Source: Bacteroidaceae bacterium
GTDB lineage: Bacteria > Bacteroidota > Bacteroidia > Bacteroidales > Bacteroidaceae
Direction of reading: 5' to 3'
DNA length: 64,000 nucleotides
Assembly (NCBI GenBank): GCA_017536695.1
Contig: JAFXGX010000074.1
Location: 16,005-80,004 of the forward strand
In this document: positions 43,132 through 53,187 of the stretch, piece after piece
How the letters are laid out: every line of letters begins with the position of its first letter
Position numbering within the stretch: position 1 is the stretch's first letter
The notes under the pieces: model-generated
The model's input: the letters and a program-made list of their open reading frames with translations, nothing else
What the model was told of the DNA's origin: nothing
Databases searched by the model: none
Position numbers and translations under genes: made by a program

Positions 43132-44340
43132 ATGACTACAAGAAAACTTGACACGTTCCTGGATTATTGCCTATGGGCATTGTTCATTCTTCTTGGTATA
43201 GGAAGTTACTTCTTATGCGATTCAATCAAAGCACCTGAATTCGAACCAGTTGAAACATCTGTACAGATGCCGTACGTATACTCATCAGCAGATGGCGAAA
43301 AATATGATTCGTATTATCAGTTAGCATGGAAACATGAAGCATTCTCTTCGCCGACAGTTGCCGCCTATGACCCCAAGAATGGCAGCAATGCGACTTTCAA
43401 GGATGAATATATCGAAGAATACAAGGCTGTTATGCCCGAAAGCCAATATCCATTCTATACACGATGGACGTGGGCAATTCTCGCCGTGCTTGTCATTGCT
43501 GCAGCATTCTTCTCATACTGGGTCGGCGGTTTCATAAGAGACCTCATACTCTACATTACATTAAAGTTCAATAACAGGTTTGCCGATTGTGCCTACTTCC
43601 TCTACGAAAGCAGGGTCGCATTCAAAGGACAGGTACGTCAACTTGTCAGGAAAAACATCGGCATATATATAAACACCAAATCACAGGAGCTGTTCCGGAA
43701 ATACAATCCTGGCTTTGCAAGTTTACTTGTATATTTTCTCAAGCAGGTTCAGGTAAGTGGCGATACAGATATTGTATACTATCTCACGTACAGCAACCTC
43801 ACGACGGACCACAAGAGTTATCTGGGACGTCTCCGCAGCTACTGGGATGGACAGATAGGCAAAAGCGCAGACGCCGAGAAGAACGTAAGAGTTCTAAATG
43901 AGATGATTAACGGAACTTATCTGTCTATAAACCTTCTTCTCAATGAAGAGGATATTGTAAATTCTGTAAACAACCAGCTAAACCATCTGTTTGAAAAGAT
44001 TCTTGGTGGCAAAGTATTGAAGTTCAGCGGTGCAAAAAGCTCGTATGCCAAGGCGAGAAAGATGCCTAACAGGATATTCATTGACATAAACGTAAGAAAC
44101 CATACCAACACATTTACATGGTCCGGTTCAGCCGTTCCAAGCGGGACAAGTATTCCAGGTATTCAGATTGAGTTCAAGATATTCCATTATCTAAACGGCA
44201 CCGAACAGGTTCTATGGAACAAGTATCTGACACCTGTGTGCACTTACACAGCAAAAGATGAAGAGTTCGCTAGCTCAGAACTTTACAAGAGAATGGTAAA
44301 TGAGACTATCAACTCATTCGAGAACAACGGAAAGTCATAA
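43132..44340 (+). CDS. membrane protein of unknown function
   Basis: 402 residues with two membrane spans (about 11-30, CLWALFILLGIGSYFL; and about 110-135, WTWAILAVLVIAAAFFSYWVGG). They flank an extracytoplasmic loop of some 80 residues. The remaining ~265 residues are probably cytoplasmic and partly helical (RSYWDGQIGKSADAEKNVRVL). I do not recognise the family. Its stop overlaps the next start (TAATG), so the two are likely partners. A TATATTTG box at 43092 may drive them, though no -33 box is seen. Confidence 0.75.
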   Translation: MTTRKLDTFLDYCLWALFILLGIGSYFLCDSIKAPEFEPVETSVQMPYVYSSADGEKYDSYYQLAWKHEAFSSPTVAAYDPKNGSNATFKDEYIEEYKAVMPESQYPFYTRWTWAILAVLVIAAAFFSYWVGGFIRDLILYITLKFNNRFADCAYFLYESRVAFKGQVRQLVRKNIGIYINTKSQELFRKYNPGFASLLVYFLKQVQVSGDTDIVYYLTYSNLTTDHKSYLGRLRSYWDGQIGKSADAEKNVRVLNEMINGTYLSINLLLNEEDIVNSVNNQLNHLFEKILGGKVLKFSGAKSSYAKARKMPNRIFIDINVRNHTNTFTWSGSAVPSGTSIPGIQIEFKIFHYLNGTEQVLWNKYLTPVCTYTAKDEEFASSELYKRMVNETINSFENNGKS

Positions 44341-45110
44341 TGGGACGCAATATATTATATATTCTGCTTTTGGCTGTCGGCATATCCGTTCAGGATGTCA
44401 AGGGCTACGAGTACACCGACTCCCTGACAAGCATCACACTAACCCTCCCTGATAGTGCAGACATTGAGCATAAACAAGGTTTTCAGAGAGCAAGGATAAA
44501 ATTAGAGAAGTCAGACATTGACATCTACTCCATGAAAAGCCAGAACGGCACCCAGTTCTCCTGGGAACGGGTAAACAGTTTTGACAACAACAGGAAGTAC
44601 GGCGAGCTGGTAAGGTATGAACGCATGCCGAATGGAATTGACGGCTGGATAAGGTATTACTCCGCGAAAGACAAAAGGGGACGTCAATACACGACCTGTG
44701 TGGTACTTCTCAGAGGAAAGAACTATGCATTCTACATGACAGAGTCGGTCTACAACGAGGAAGATCTCTCTATCACAGATATTTTGGAGACCGCATCCTT
44801 CCCGACCGAATTCAACAAGAAGAAGATACTGGTCCCCAGTTGGTTGGCATGGACAATATATGCCCTGCTTGCTTTCTCGCAAGTGATATTCTTTCCACTG
44901 TTGAAAAAGGTTTCTAAGAGAACGTATATAGTGATTGCAATCTTTGCAGTGATTGCCGCCTTGCTTTGGAGCGTGTTTATTCTAGACAAAGGTTGGGTTG
45001 CAATATTGATTGCTCTCGGATGCGCAGCTTTCTGGGGCATCACTTACAATTGCAACTCATGGAAAGAAGCCTTTGAAAAGATAATGAACGAAATCGGCAA
45101 ATCGAGTTGA
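44340..45110 (+). CDS. membrane protein of unknown function, coupled to previous gene
   Basis: 256 residues: a signal sequence or membrane anchor (ILYILLLAVGISVQDVKG), a soluble domain of about 140 residues facing the periplasm (LTLPDSADIEHKQGFQRARI...), then three membrane segments near the C-terminus (WTIYALLAFSQVIFFPLL; YIVIAIFAVIAALLWSVFIL; WVAILIALGCAAFWGI). Translationally coupled to the 402-residue membrane protein. Function unknown; I found no family match by eye. Confidence 0.72.
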   Translation: MGRNILYILLLAVGISVQDVKGYEYTDSLTSITLTLPDSADIEHKQGFQRARIKLEKSDIDIYSMKSQNGTQFSWERVNSFDNNRKYGELVRYERMPNGIDGWIRYYSAKDKRGRQYTTCVVLLRGKNYAFYMTESVYNEEDLSITDILETASFPTEFNKKKILVPSWLAWTIYALLAFSQVIFFPLLKKVSKRTYIVIAIFAVIAALLWSVFILDKGWVAILIALGCAAFWGITYNCNSWKEAFEKIMNEIGKSS

Positions 45111-45121
45111 AAGTATACAAC

Positions 45122-46126
45122 TCAATACTCCCGCACATTCGCCAGACGCCAAACACAAAGGCATGCAGCTCGGGCGATATCGGTAAGTTTGGGATAATTT
45201 ATCTTGTCGGCGCTGTCTGACGGACGATGATAATCGGGGTGCCCCTCTGTGTGATACCACACTATGGGCACTCCTTTTCTTGCAAATGGAGTGTTGTCAC
45301 TGCCACCGATAAGGTTCTCCGACGCATTATAGAACGGAGCGAACCTGAAATCATGCTTCTTTACATCCTTCTTGAGCCACTCGCCGAAAAGCGGATTGCC
45401 GGCACTGTACATATAGCTCAAATGCCCAGGATTCTCGGCCGGACCACGCCCTACCATATCAAAATTCATATAGGCAGAAATTTCCGATAAAAAGGGGCAT
45501 TTCTTCACAAAGAACCTTGAACCGAGGAGTCCCTTCTCCTCGCCGTCCCACAGAGCGAAGATTATGGTTCGGCGCGGTTGCTTGCCCGACATCTTTATTG
45601 CTCTTGCAATCATCATAACAGCTGCGACACCCGAAGCATTGTCATCGGCTCCGTTAAAGCAGACATCCCCTACCAGGGTAGAGTCAATGCCCAAATGGTC
45701 GTAATGCGCACCTACAACGACAAAACCCTCTTCCTTACCTGGAATTACTCCGAGCACATTCTTCATGGAACGGTTCTCATTGCCGTCCTCAACCAGTCCC
45801 GAGATGTCGAGATCAGCCTCCGTAACCCAACTGTTGCCGTTCTTTGCCGCAAGGAAATGCTGGTAATAACCTTCCTTGTCAAAAGGCTCGATGCCCCACT
45901 CCTTAAACATTGAAACTATGTACTCGGCTGCAATATTACCGCCACGGGTTCCCGCATCGCGTCCTTCCAGCATATCGCTTGCAAGATAGCCTACAATATT
46001 CTCGGTACGTTCTTCGGTAATGCTTGAAAGCCATTTTGTCGGAAACTTCTGCGCATGGGCAGATTCTGTAACTGAGAGCAATGCCGTACAGACAAACAGA
46101 ACAAGAATTATTCTCACCTTTTTCAT
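45122..46126 (-). CDS. secreted M28 family zinc aminopeptidase
   Basis: A 334-residue exported metallopeptidase (signal VRIILVLFVCTALLSVTESAHA). The two-zinc site is visible: His in GAHYDHLG, bridging Asp in NGADDNASGVAA, catalytic Glu pair in ALWDGEEKGLLGS, Asp in MNFDMVGR, and His near the end in WYHTEGHPDYHRPSD. It likely removes N-terminal residues from peptides outside the cytoplasm. The ATG at 46126 was selected; 46135 is possible but would sit at the predicted transcript start. Confidence 0.92.
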   Translation of the reverse strand: MKKVRIILVLFVCTALLSVTESAHAQKFPTKWLSSITEERTENIVGYLASDMLEGRDAGTRGGNIAAEYIVSMFKEWGIEPFDKEGYYQHFLAAKNGNSWVTEADLDISGLVEDGNENRSMKNVLGVIPGKEEGFVVVGAHYDHLGIDSTLVGDVCFNGADDNASGVAAVMMIARAIKMSGKQPRRTIIFALWDGEEKGLLGSRFFVKKCPFLSEISAYMNFDMVGRGPAENPGHLSYMYSAGNPLFGEWLKKDVKKHDFRFAPFYNASENLIGGSDNTPFARKGVPIVWYHTEGHPDYHRPSDSADKINYPKLTDIARAACLCVWRLANVREY

Positions 46127-46143
46127 GCCATTCATTTTTTCGG

Positions 46144-46172
46144 TAAACATAGCACTTTTTTCACACAAAGCA
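46144..46172 (-). promoter_or_regulatory. possible promoter of M28 peptidase
   Basis: Minus strand TTG, 19-base spacer, TATGTTTA (46151-46144). The last base differs from TAnnTTTG, so moderate support. Confidence 0.45.
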
Positions 46173-46315
46173 ATATTTTTTCCCAAACTCTTTACAAAAG
46201 CCACTCCTCCCCACCCCACAAGGTACTACAACAATATATTTATTCTCAGCAGAATAACTCCGAAACAAGATATCAACAGATTGTTGAAAACTTTATCAAA
46301 AAATATTCTGCCCAT

Positions 46316-46349
46316 TTTGTGGGGAATTGTGGGGAATTGTGTAATTTTG
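46316..46349 (+). promoter_or_regulatory. dcw cluster promoter with MraZ-type repeats
   Basis: TTTG (46316-46319), 22-base spacer and TAATTTTG (46342-46349) form a Bacteroidetes promoter 30 bases before mraZ. The spacer consists of 10-base repeats TGTGGGGAAT, with GGGG at 46321-46324 and 46331-46334 and a partial third unit. This matches the 10-base TGGG periodicity of known MraZ operators, so MraZ probably represses its own operon. Confidence 0.75.
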
Positions 46350-46378
46350 GAACAAAATATTTAATTTAGAGATAAAAG

Positions 46379-46843
46379 ATGCGTTTCATAGGCAACATAG
46401 AGGCAAAAACAGACAGCAAAGGACGAGTTTTCCTGCCCGCCTGTTTCCGCCGTATTCTTCAGCAAGGAGGATGCGACAAGGTCATGTTGCGCAAGGATGT
46501 CTATCAGGATTGTCTTGTAATCTATCCCGAGGAGAGCTGGAACGAGCAGCTCAATCTGCTGAGAAGCAGACTGGACAAATGGAATGCGAAGCATCAGATG
46601 ATATTCCGAAAGTTCGTTGCGGATGTCGAGGAGTTGTCAATTGACAGCAACGGGCGCATCCTGCTGCCCAAAAGATACTTGGGCATGGCTTCTATCAGGC
46701 AGGAGGTCCGTTTCATCGGCATGGATGACACTATTGAGATATGGGCCAAGGAGAAACTTGAACAACCGTTCATGTCGCCCGATGAATTCAGCCGCGAACT
46801 CGAAAAGATAATGAGTACAGAAAAACCTGCCGTAAATGAGTAA
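46379..46843 (+). CDS. mraZ: transcriptional regulator MraZ
   Basis: First gene of the division and cell-wall cluster. MraZ forms ring-like multimers from two AbrB-like halves and binds tandem repeats upstream of itself. The 154-residue protein shows both halves: an N-terminal DSKGRVFLPA motif and a second DSNGRILLPKRYL motif about 75 residues later. Operator-like repeats lie in its promoter. The stop overlaps rsmH by 8 bases. Confidence 0.95.
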   Translation: MRFIGNIEAKTDSKGRVFLPACFRRILQQGGCDKVMLRKDVYQDCLVIYPEESWNEQLNLLRSRLDKWNAKHQMIFRKFVADVEELSIDSNGRILLPKRYLGMASIRQEVRFIGMDDTIEIWAKEKLEQPFMSPDEFSRELEKIMSTEKPAVNE

Positions 46844-47750
46844 CACAGAGGTATACCACACACCGGTGTTGCTGAAGGAGAGCGTAGACGGAATGGAAAT
46901 CGCCCCCGGCAACACATGCATTGACGTCACTTTTGGTGGCGGAGGACACTCACGCGAGATACTGAGCCGTCTGGATAGTAGCGGACACCTATACAGTTTC
47001 GACCAGGATGAGGATGCCGAGAAAAATGCACCCGATGACAAACGTTTCACGTTCGTGCGGGGCAATTTCAGGTTTATCTACAATTTCATGCGCTATCACG
47101 GTGTGACCGGTGTTGACGCCATACTTGCCGACCTCGGTGTCTCGGGACACCATTTCGATGATGAGACACGAGGATTCTCGTTCCGTTTTGACGCGGACCT
47201 TGACATGCGCATGAACAAACGTGGCGGAGAGACAGCGGCCGACCTGCTGAACAGGGCTAGCGAAGAGGAACTGACAAGGATTTTCAAGTTGTACGGCGAG
47301 CTCAGCTGTGCGCGCAAACTTGCGGCAAGGATTGTAAAACGCAGAGCCGAAGAGCCGTTCGAGCGCGTGAATGACCTTATCGAGACCGCAAAACCGTTCT
47401 GTCCCCCTCAACGCGAGAAGAAGGAGATGGCAAAAGTGTTCCAGGCACTGCGAATAGAAATCAACAAAGAGGTCGAAGCACTGCAGGAGATGCTCAAGAG
47501 CGCAAAGGACCTGCTGAAACCTGGCGGCAGACTTGTTGTAATAACATACCACTCTATAGAGGACCGCATAGTGAAGAACTTCATGAAGAGCGGCAACATC
47601 GATGGAATTATAGAGAAAGACTTCTTCGGCAGGGTAACGTCGCCCTTCGAGACAAAGAAGGTCATCATACCCACACAGGAAGAACTTGAGTATAATCCAC
47701 GCTCGCGCAGTGCCAAACTGCGCATAGCAATCAAGAAGGAGGCTGAATGA
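46836..47750 (+). CDS. rsmH: 16S rRNA (cytosine-1402-N4)-methyltransferase
   Basis: RsmH (MraW) methylates C1402 of 16S rRNA using SAM. The 304-residue protein shows HTPVLLKESVDGM at its N-terminus, the SAM loop DVTFGGGGHSREIL, ADLGVSGHHFDDETRGFSFRFD with the family D..SSxQ-like region altered to SGHHF, and the C-terminal VITYHSIEDRIVKNFM plus NPRSRSAKLR. Overlaps mraZ and the ftsL-like gene, so it is fully embedded in the cluster. Confidence 0.96.
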   Translation: MSNTEVYHTPVLLKESVDGMEIAPGNTCIDVTFGGGGHSREILSRLDSSGHLYSFDQDEDAEKNAPDDKRFTFVRGNFRFIYNFMRYHGVTGVDAILADLGVSGHHFDDETRGFSFRFDADLDMRMNKRGGETAADLLNRASEEELTRIFKLYGELSCARKLAARIVKRRAEEPFERVNDLIETAKPFCPPQREKKEMAKVFQALRIEINKEVEALQEMLKSAKDLLKPGGRLVVITYHSIEDRIVKNFMKSGNIDGIIEKDFFGRVTSPFETKKVIIPTQEELEYNPRSRSAKLRIAIKKEAE

Positions 47751-48127
47751 TTATGAACACAGAAATAGTCCATACAGAAGAAAAGAAGAAGAGAAAAAAG
47801 AAGAAAAAGAAAAGAGGAGGCATAATCAACACCATTATGGGCGGAAGCCTCTTCGCGAACGAGTTCGTACGCAGGAACGCAGCATTGATTGCGCTCATAG
47901 TCTTCTACTCTTTCATATATGTCAGCAACCGTTACGAATATGAACGCGAGTTGATGAAGATAGATAAACTCACAAAAAAAAGGGATAAACTGAAGAACAA
48001 CCTGCTGACCCTTAAGAGCGAGTTTACATCAAAAAGCAGGCAGACAGAACTGGAGAAGATTCTCAAGAACCGGGAAAGCGAGATTGAGACAACCAGCAGA
48101 CCCATGTATTCAATAAAAAAACAGTAA
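47747..48127 (+). CDS. FtsL-like division protein
   Basis: 126 residues: a very basic cytoplasmic N-terminus (about ten Lys/Arg around residues 13-23), one membrane span (about 45-63, AALIALIVFYSFIYVS) and a periplasmic coiled-coil (about 68-115). Size, topology and place between rsmH and ftsI are those of FtsL, which stabilises the FtsQBL complex that activates septal wall synthesis. Sequence identity is naturally weak in this family, so the call rests on position and topology. The start overlaps the rsmH stop. Confidence 0.82.
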   Translation: MIMNTEIVHTEEKKKRKKKKKKRGGIINTIMGGSLFANEFVRRNAALIALIVFYSFIYVSNRYEYERELMKIDKLTKKRDKLKNNLLTLKSEFTSKSRQTELEKILKNRESEIETTSRPMYSIKKQ

Positions 48128-48131
48128 AGAG

Positions 48132-50432
48132 ATGTTCAGATTCCGAGAAGACTCAATCTTCCGTTTCAATATACTGGTGATTTTCGCCTTCATAACCATG
48201 GCACTGGTCATAATAGGCAACACCGTATCCACAATGTTCAAGGACAGGGAGATTTGGAACAGGATACAGGCAAGGTATGTACAGGACAGCATTGTCCTGC
48301 AACCCGAGAGAGGAAGATTCCTTGATGACAAGGGAGGACTTATCGTAAGCAGTCTGCCATACTACAGGCTACGAATAGACTTTGTATATATAAATAATGA
48401 CAACGAGAAGGATGCCAGAATAACCAGTTTCAAGAGAGACAGCCTGTGGAAGGCCGATATGGACAAAGTGTGCGAAGGCCTTCATGAGATATTCCCCAAT
48501 GAGAGCGCCGAGAGTTTCAAGAAACGCCTGACAAGAGGGTTCAGCAAGAAGGAACGCTACTTCAGACTCTACAATGGCAAGATATCATACACACAGTACA
48601 ACCGTCTTATGAAGTTGCCGATATTCAGTTTAGGTTCGAAATACAGCGGTCTTTTCATTGAGAGGGATGAGAACTTTATCAAGAACAAGAACAACAAGAA
48701 GCTTGCCAACAGAGTAAAGACCGACCGCAAGAACATCTTCGGCGACATTGGGCTGAGCACATTCGGCATTGTCAGGGAGACGGTCAAGGACAGCACACTT
48801 GCAATGGAACTCAACGGACTTGAGCAGAAATACGACTCGTTCCTGTGCGGTACCCCCGGGTTAGGACGCAAGGAGACCAACAGGAAAGGTGTCAGCATAA
48901 CCAAGGTCAAGAAGGCACCCGTTGCCGGTATGGATATACAGACGACCATTGACACCGAAATGCTCGACATTTGTGAGAATGCCTTGAAGAAGGTACTTAT
49001 AGAGAAGAGCCTTCCCGCAGGATGGGCCATACTAATGGAGACAAAGAGCGGAGACATCAAGGCCATTGTGAACCTTACAAAAGCCGAGATAAACGGCAAG
49101 AGTGTATATCTTGAGACAACCAACAACATCCCCAACAACCCCACGCCCAACCACGCATTATGCCGCCTTATGGAGCCTGGCTCAATATTCAAGACCGTTG
49201 CTGTGACTGCGATGCTTGCCGATGGTAAACTGACAGCCAGGGATTCTGTAAATGCATATGCTTCAAAGGCTTGCAGTTTCAACGGCAAAGTCATCAGGGA
49301 TGAGATGTACCGCGACAACGGCACAGGCAAGTACAGCATGGGCGAGGTGCTGAAGTACTCATCAAACATAGGAATGGTGCAGTATATAAAGAGAGCATAT
49401 GAGAATTGCCCCGAGGAGTACACCAACACACTCAAACGCCTTGGAATGACCGACAACTACAAACTCATAGAGAGCGAGGCTACACCGTTCATCACCACAC
49501 CGGGCACCAAGCGCTGGAGCAAGCAGAGTCTGAACTCGATGTCATACGGATATGCTGTACAGATGACGGGAATAAACATGCTGGTCTTCTACAACACAAT
49601 AGCAAACGGTGGCGTACAGATGCAGCCACGCATAGTGAAAGCGGTGCTGAAGGATGGGGAAATCTACAAGGAGTTCCCGACAAGAGTCCTTAACGACTCG
49701 CTCTTCTCGAAGGAGGTGGCCGATGATGTTACCGAAATGCTCATCAATGTTGTCGAGGGCAAAGGCAAGGACGGGCGATATGACGGAACAGGCAAGCGTG
49801 CACGCTCGGAGATGATGAAGGTTGCAGGAAAAACAGGTACAGCCAACCTCGTGAACCCCAAAGGCGGCGGATATGACGGATTCGGAAAGATGATGAGCTT
49901 CTGTGGTTTCTTCCCTGCCGATGACCCGCAATATACGCTTTTGGTACAGACAATATATGAGAAGGAGCAAGACTTCAGGGAGGAAAAGACACCGCTGGGT
50001 GGCGGAAGCTCTTCGGCACTTGTCTTCAAGGAAATTGCCGACAAAATCATGGCCAAAAGGCTGAGAGCTGAAATTGAGGAGCCCTTGGAGGACGAGAAAC
50101 CATCGTTGCCGAATGTCAAGAGGGGCAACCTCGATGATGCCGAGATTGTTCTCGGTACATTAGGCATGATGACAGAGGCGCAGGAAGGGGATTCCGAATG
50201 GGGCAGAGTAAGCAAGAACGGAGAGGGCGGATACAGATTCTCGGCTAAAGAGCCACAGACAGACATCATCCCCGATGTGACCGGCATGGGAGCAAAAGAC
50301 GCCGTTTATCTGTTGCAGAGCTGCGGACTCGAGAGCCGCCTCCAAGGATACGGAACCGTATACGAGCAGAGCCTCAAGGCCGGGAACCATGTAAAGAAGG
50401 GCGATGTAATTACGCTATTGCTGCGCCCATGA
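48132..50432 (+). CDS. ftsI: septal transpeptidase FtsI (PBP3) with PASTA domain
   Basis: A class B penicillin-binding protein of 766 residues that cross-links septal peptidoglycan. Layout: N-terminal membrane anchor (about 14-33), dimerisation domain, transpeptidase domain with the nucleophile Ser 351 and Lys 354 in PGSIFKTV, SSN in LKYSSNIGMV, and KTG at 567-569 in AGKTGTA. A single PASTA-like domain closes the protein (DIIPDVTGMGAKDAVYLLQS...). It is longer than E. coli FtsI because of an extended pedestal and the PASTA tail, as usual in Bacteroidetes. Confidence 0.95.
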   Translation: MFRFREDSIFRFNILVIFAFITMALVIIGNTVSTMFKDREIWNRIQARYVQDSIVLQPERGRFLDDKGGLIVSSLPYYRLRIDFVYINNDNEKDARITSFKRDSLWKADMDKVCEGLHEIFPNESAESFKKRLTRGFSKKERYFRLYNGKISYTQYNRLMKLPIFSLGSKYSGLFIERDENFIKNKNNKKLANRVKTDRKNIFGDIGLSTFGIVRETVKDSTLAMELNGLEQKYDSFLCGTPGLGRKETNRKGVSITKVKKAPVAGMDIQTTIDTEMLDICENALKKVLIEKSLPAGWAILMETKSGDIKAIVNLTKAEINGKSVYLETTNNIPNNPTPNHALCRLMEPGSIFKTVAVTAMLADGKLTARDSVNAYASKACSFNGKVIRDEMYRDNGTGKYSMGEVLKYSSNIGMVQYIKRAYENCPEEYTNTLKRLGMTDNYKLIESEATPFITTPGTKRWSKQSLNSMSYGYAVQMTGINMLVFYNTIANGGVQMQPRIVKAVLKDGEIYKEFPTRVLNDSLFSKEVADDVTEMLINVVEGKGKDGRYDGTGKRARSEMMKVAGKTGTANLVNPKGGGYDGFGKMMSFCGFFPADDPQYTLLVQTIYEKEQDFREEKTPLGGGSSSALVFKEIADKIMAKRLRAEIEEPLEDEKPSLPNVKRGNLDDAEIVLGTLGMMTEAQEGDSEWGRVSKNGEGGYRFSAKEPQTDIIPDVTGMGAKDAVYLLQSCGLESRLQGYGTVYEQSLKAGNHVKKGDVITLLLRP

Positions 50433-50462
50433 TAGAATGACAGAACAAAGAAACAGACAGAT

Positions 50463-51917
50463 ATGAGACTGAGTGACCTATTAAGAGAGATACAGTACAG
50501 CAGACTCGTTCTTCCAAAGGAAGAGGTTGAGGTACTTGGCGTAAACATAGACTCCCGCATAGTGCAGAATGGAGACATGTTCATTGCCGTCAGAGGAACA
50601 CAGACCGACGGCCATGCATACATAGCATCGGCCGAGGAGAAAGGGGCTGTAGCCATCGTATGCGAGAACATTCCCGAGAAACAGAATCCCAATGTCGCAT
50701 ACATTGTCGTGCCTGACGCACAGGCTGTGACAGGCAAGATTGCCACCACTTTCTATGGCAATCCCTCATCGACACTAAAGCTTGTGGGCGTTACAGGCAC
50801 CAACGGAAAGACAACGATTGCGACACTGCTGTACAAGCTGTTCATGGCAATGGGACACAGATGCGGACTGCTATCGACCGTATGCAATTATATCAACGGC
50901 AAGGCATACCCATCGACACACACCACGCCCGATGCGATATCACTTAACAGAATGCTTGCCGAGATGGTGGAAGCAGGATGCGAATACGCATTCATGGAGG
51001 TAAGTTCACACGCGCTGGCACAGGAGCGTGTAGGCGGCCTTGAGTTTGCAGGTGCCATATTCACGAACCTGACCCGTGACCACATGGATTTCCATGAGAC
51101 CATGGAGAACTACCTCAAGGCAAAGAAGAGTTTCTTCGACAACCTGCCACGCAACTCGTTTGCCATAACAAATCTCGATGACAAGAACGGGCCGGTAATG
51201 GTACAGAACTGCCGTGGCGATGTGAAGAACTACTCTACCCGCACAATATGCGACTACAAGGCACGCATCATCGAGACACACCTTGACGGAATGATTCTGG
51301 AATTCAACAACAGAGAGTTCTCGACTCTGCTGACAGGCCGTTTTAACATTAGCAACCTTCTTGCCATCTACGCCACAGCCGTTGAGCTTGGCAAGGAGCC
51401 GGAGGAGGTACTGAGGGTCATGAGCACCCTGAAGCCTGTATCAGGACGTTTTGAGACCCTGCGCTCGCCCGAAGGAGTATCGGCTATCGTTGACTACGCA
51501 CACACCCCCGACGCACTGAAGAACGTGCTCGGAACAATAAATGAGGTGCTCCGGGGATGCGGCAATGTCATTACCGTTGTCGGCGCAGGCGGAAACCGCG
51601 ACAAGGGCAAGCGCCCCATCATGGCTGTTGAGGCCGTAAAGGGCAGCAGCAGAGTTATACTCACTTCGGACAATCCGCGTAACGAAGAGCCGCAGGATAT
51701 CATCAACGATATGCTGGAAGGCCTAAACGATGAACAGAAGAAACGTGTCATATCGATTGTTGACCGCAAGGAGGCCATCAGAACCGCGTGTGCACTGGCA
51801 CAGAAAGGCGACGTCATTCTTGTAGCAGGCAAGGGGCATGAGGACTATCAGGAAATCAAAGGTGTGAAGCACCATTTTGATGACAAAGAGATAATTAAGG
51901 AAATATTCAACGCATAG
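50463..51917 (+). CDS. murE: UDP-MurNAc-tripeptide ligase MurE (meso-DAP type)
   Basis: Adds the third stem-peptide residue to UDP-MurNAc-L-Ala-D-Glu in the cytoplasm. ATP loop GTNGKTT at residues 112-118. The DNPR motif (403-406, [10 protein letters not shown]) marks meso-diaminopimelate as the substrate rather than lysine. Further Mur ligase blocks: [16 protein letters not shown] and [12 protein letters not shown]. The 484-residue length is normal. Confidence 0.97.
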   Translation: MRLSDLLREIQYSRLVLPKEEVEVLGVNIDSRIVQNGDMFIAVRGTQTDGHAYIASAEEKGAVAIVCENIPEKQNPNVAYIVVPDAQAVTGKIATTFYGNPSSTLKLVGVTGTNGKTTIATLLYKLFMAMGHRCGLLSTVCNYINGKAYPSTHTTPDAISLNRMLAEMVEAGCEYAFMEVSSHALAQERVGGLEFAGAIFTNLTRDHMDFHETMENYLKAKKSFFDNLPRNSFAITNLDDKNGPVMVQNCRGDVKNYSTRTICDYKARIIETHLDGMILEFNNREFSTLLTGRFNISNLLAIYATAVELGKEPEEVLRVMSTLKPVSGRFETLRSPEGVSAIVDYAHTPDALKNVLGTINEVLRGCGNVITVVGAGGNRDKGKRPIMAVEAVKGSSRVILTSDNPRNEEPQDIINDMLEGLNDEQKKRVISIVDRKEAIRTACALAQKGDVILVAGKGHEDYQEIKGVKHHFDDKEIIKEIFNA

Positions 51918-51930
51918 ATAATTAGAAAAG

Positions 51931-53187
51931 ATGCTGTACTATTTGTATGACCTGCTACAGGATAGCGGAATTCCGGGAATGAGACTATTCAGCTATGTCT
52001 CATTCAGAGCCTTGCTTTCGGCCGTAATAGCGTTGCTCATATCAGCATGGTTCGGAAGCACGCTGATAAAATACTTCAAGAAGAAACAGATTACCGAGAC
52101 ATTGAGGGAGTTCGACAAGAACAACCTGAAGGCCGGAGTCCCCACCATGGGTGGCATAATAATCATAATAGCCATACTTATCCCCTGCCTTCTTATCGGC
52201 AGACTGGACAATGTATACATGATTCTGCTTATCATAACCACCGTATGGCTCGGACTGCTCGGTTTTGCCGATGACTACATAAAGACCTTCAAGAAGAACA
52301 AGGACGGCATTCCAGGAAAAGCCAAGATTGCCGCACAGGTCGGGCTTGGACTTGTCATCGGTCTCACGCTCTGTTTCAGTCCACAGGCCGTAATGCGCGA
52401 GAACATTACCGTCGAGAAGAACAATGTCGAGCAGGTAGAGCACCGCAAGGAAGCCACCAAAGAGAACAAGACAACCATACCTTTTGTAAAGGACCATAAC
52501 ATAAACTACAGCGAGATAATGTCATTCTGCGGCGACTACAAGGAGGAGGCCGGCTGGGCATTGTTCGTCGTAATAACCGTTCTGGTCATAACAGCTGTCT
52601 CAAACGGAGCGAACCTGAATGACGGCATGGACGGCATGCTGGCGGGAAATGCGGCCATAATAGGTGTCACGCTGGCAATACTGGCATATGTCTCGAGTCA
52701 CGTCGCATTGGCAGAGTATCTGAACATCATGTTCCTACCGGGCGGTGAAGAGGTCGTGATATTCACATTCGCATTCATTGGCGCACTGATAGGATTCCTG
52801 TGGTACAACGCATTCCCTGCGCAGGTATTCATGGGTGACACCGGCAGCCTTACCATCGGCGGTATAATAGCGGTAGTGGCAATACTCCTGCACAAGGAAC
52901 TGCTTCTCATACTACTCTGCGGAATATTTGTTGCCGAGAACATGTCGGTAATCATGCAGGTGGCATATTTCAAGCAAGGCAAGAAGAAGGGCATCAAGCA
53001 GAGGATTTTCCGCCGCACACCCCTGCACCACCACTATAATGTAGAGGACGAGAAACTTGACAAGGATTGCACATATATATTCAAGGGTCCCGAGCGTCCG
53101 CTACATGAGGCAAAGATTACAGTACGTTTCTGGATTGTCACCATCATTATGGCAGCATTGACACTCATGACACTAAAGATAAGATAA
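51931..53187 (+). CDS. mraY: phospho-MurNAc-pentapeptide transferase MraY
   Basis: The membrane enzyme that joins phospho-MurNAc-pentapeptide to undecaprenyl phosphate, making lipid I. The 418-residue protein has about ten membrane spans and the catalytic motifs: GVPTMGGIIII, GFADDYIK with the Asp pair, GANLNDGMDGMLAG, and MGDTGSL. A hydrophilic insert of roughly 55 residues (around 155-205) makes it longer than the E. coli enzyme; I believe this is common in Bacteroidetes MraY. Confidence 0.97.
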   Translation: MLYYLYDLLQDSGIPGMRLFSYVSFRALLSAVIALLISAWFGSTLIKYFKKKQITETLREFDKNNLKAGVPTMGGIIIIIAILIPCLLIGRLDNVYMILLIITTVWLGLLGFADDYIKTFKKNKDGIPGKAKIAAQVGLGLVIGLTLCFSPQAVMRENITVEKNNVEQVEHRKEATKENKTTIPFVKDHNINYSEIMSFCGDYKEEAGWALFVVITVLVITAVSNGANLNDGMDGMLAGNAAIIGVTLAILAYVSSHVALAEYLNIMFLPGGEEVVIFTFAFIGALIGFLWYNAFPAQVFMGDTGSLTIGGIIAVVAILLHKELLLILLCGIFVAENMSVIMQVAYFKQGKKKGIKQRIFRRTPLHHHYNVEDEKLDKDCTYIFKGPERPLHEAKITVRFWIVTIIMAALTLMTLKIR

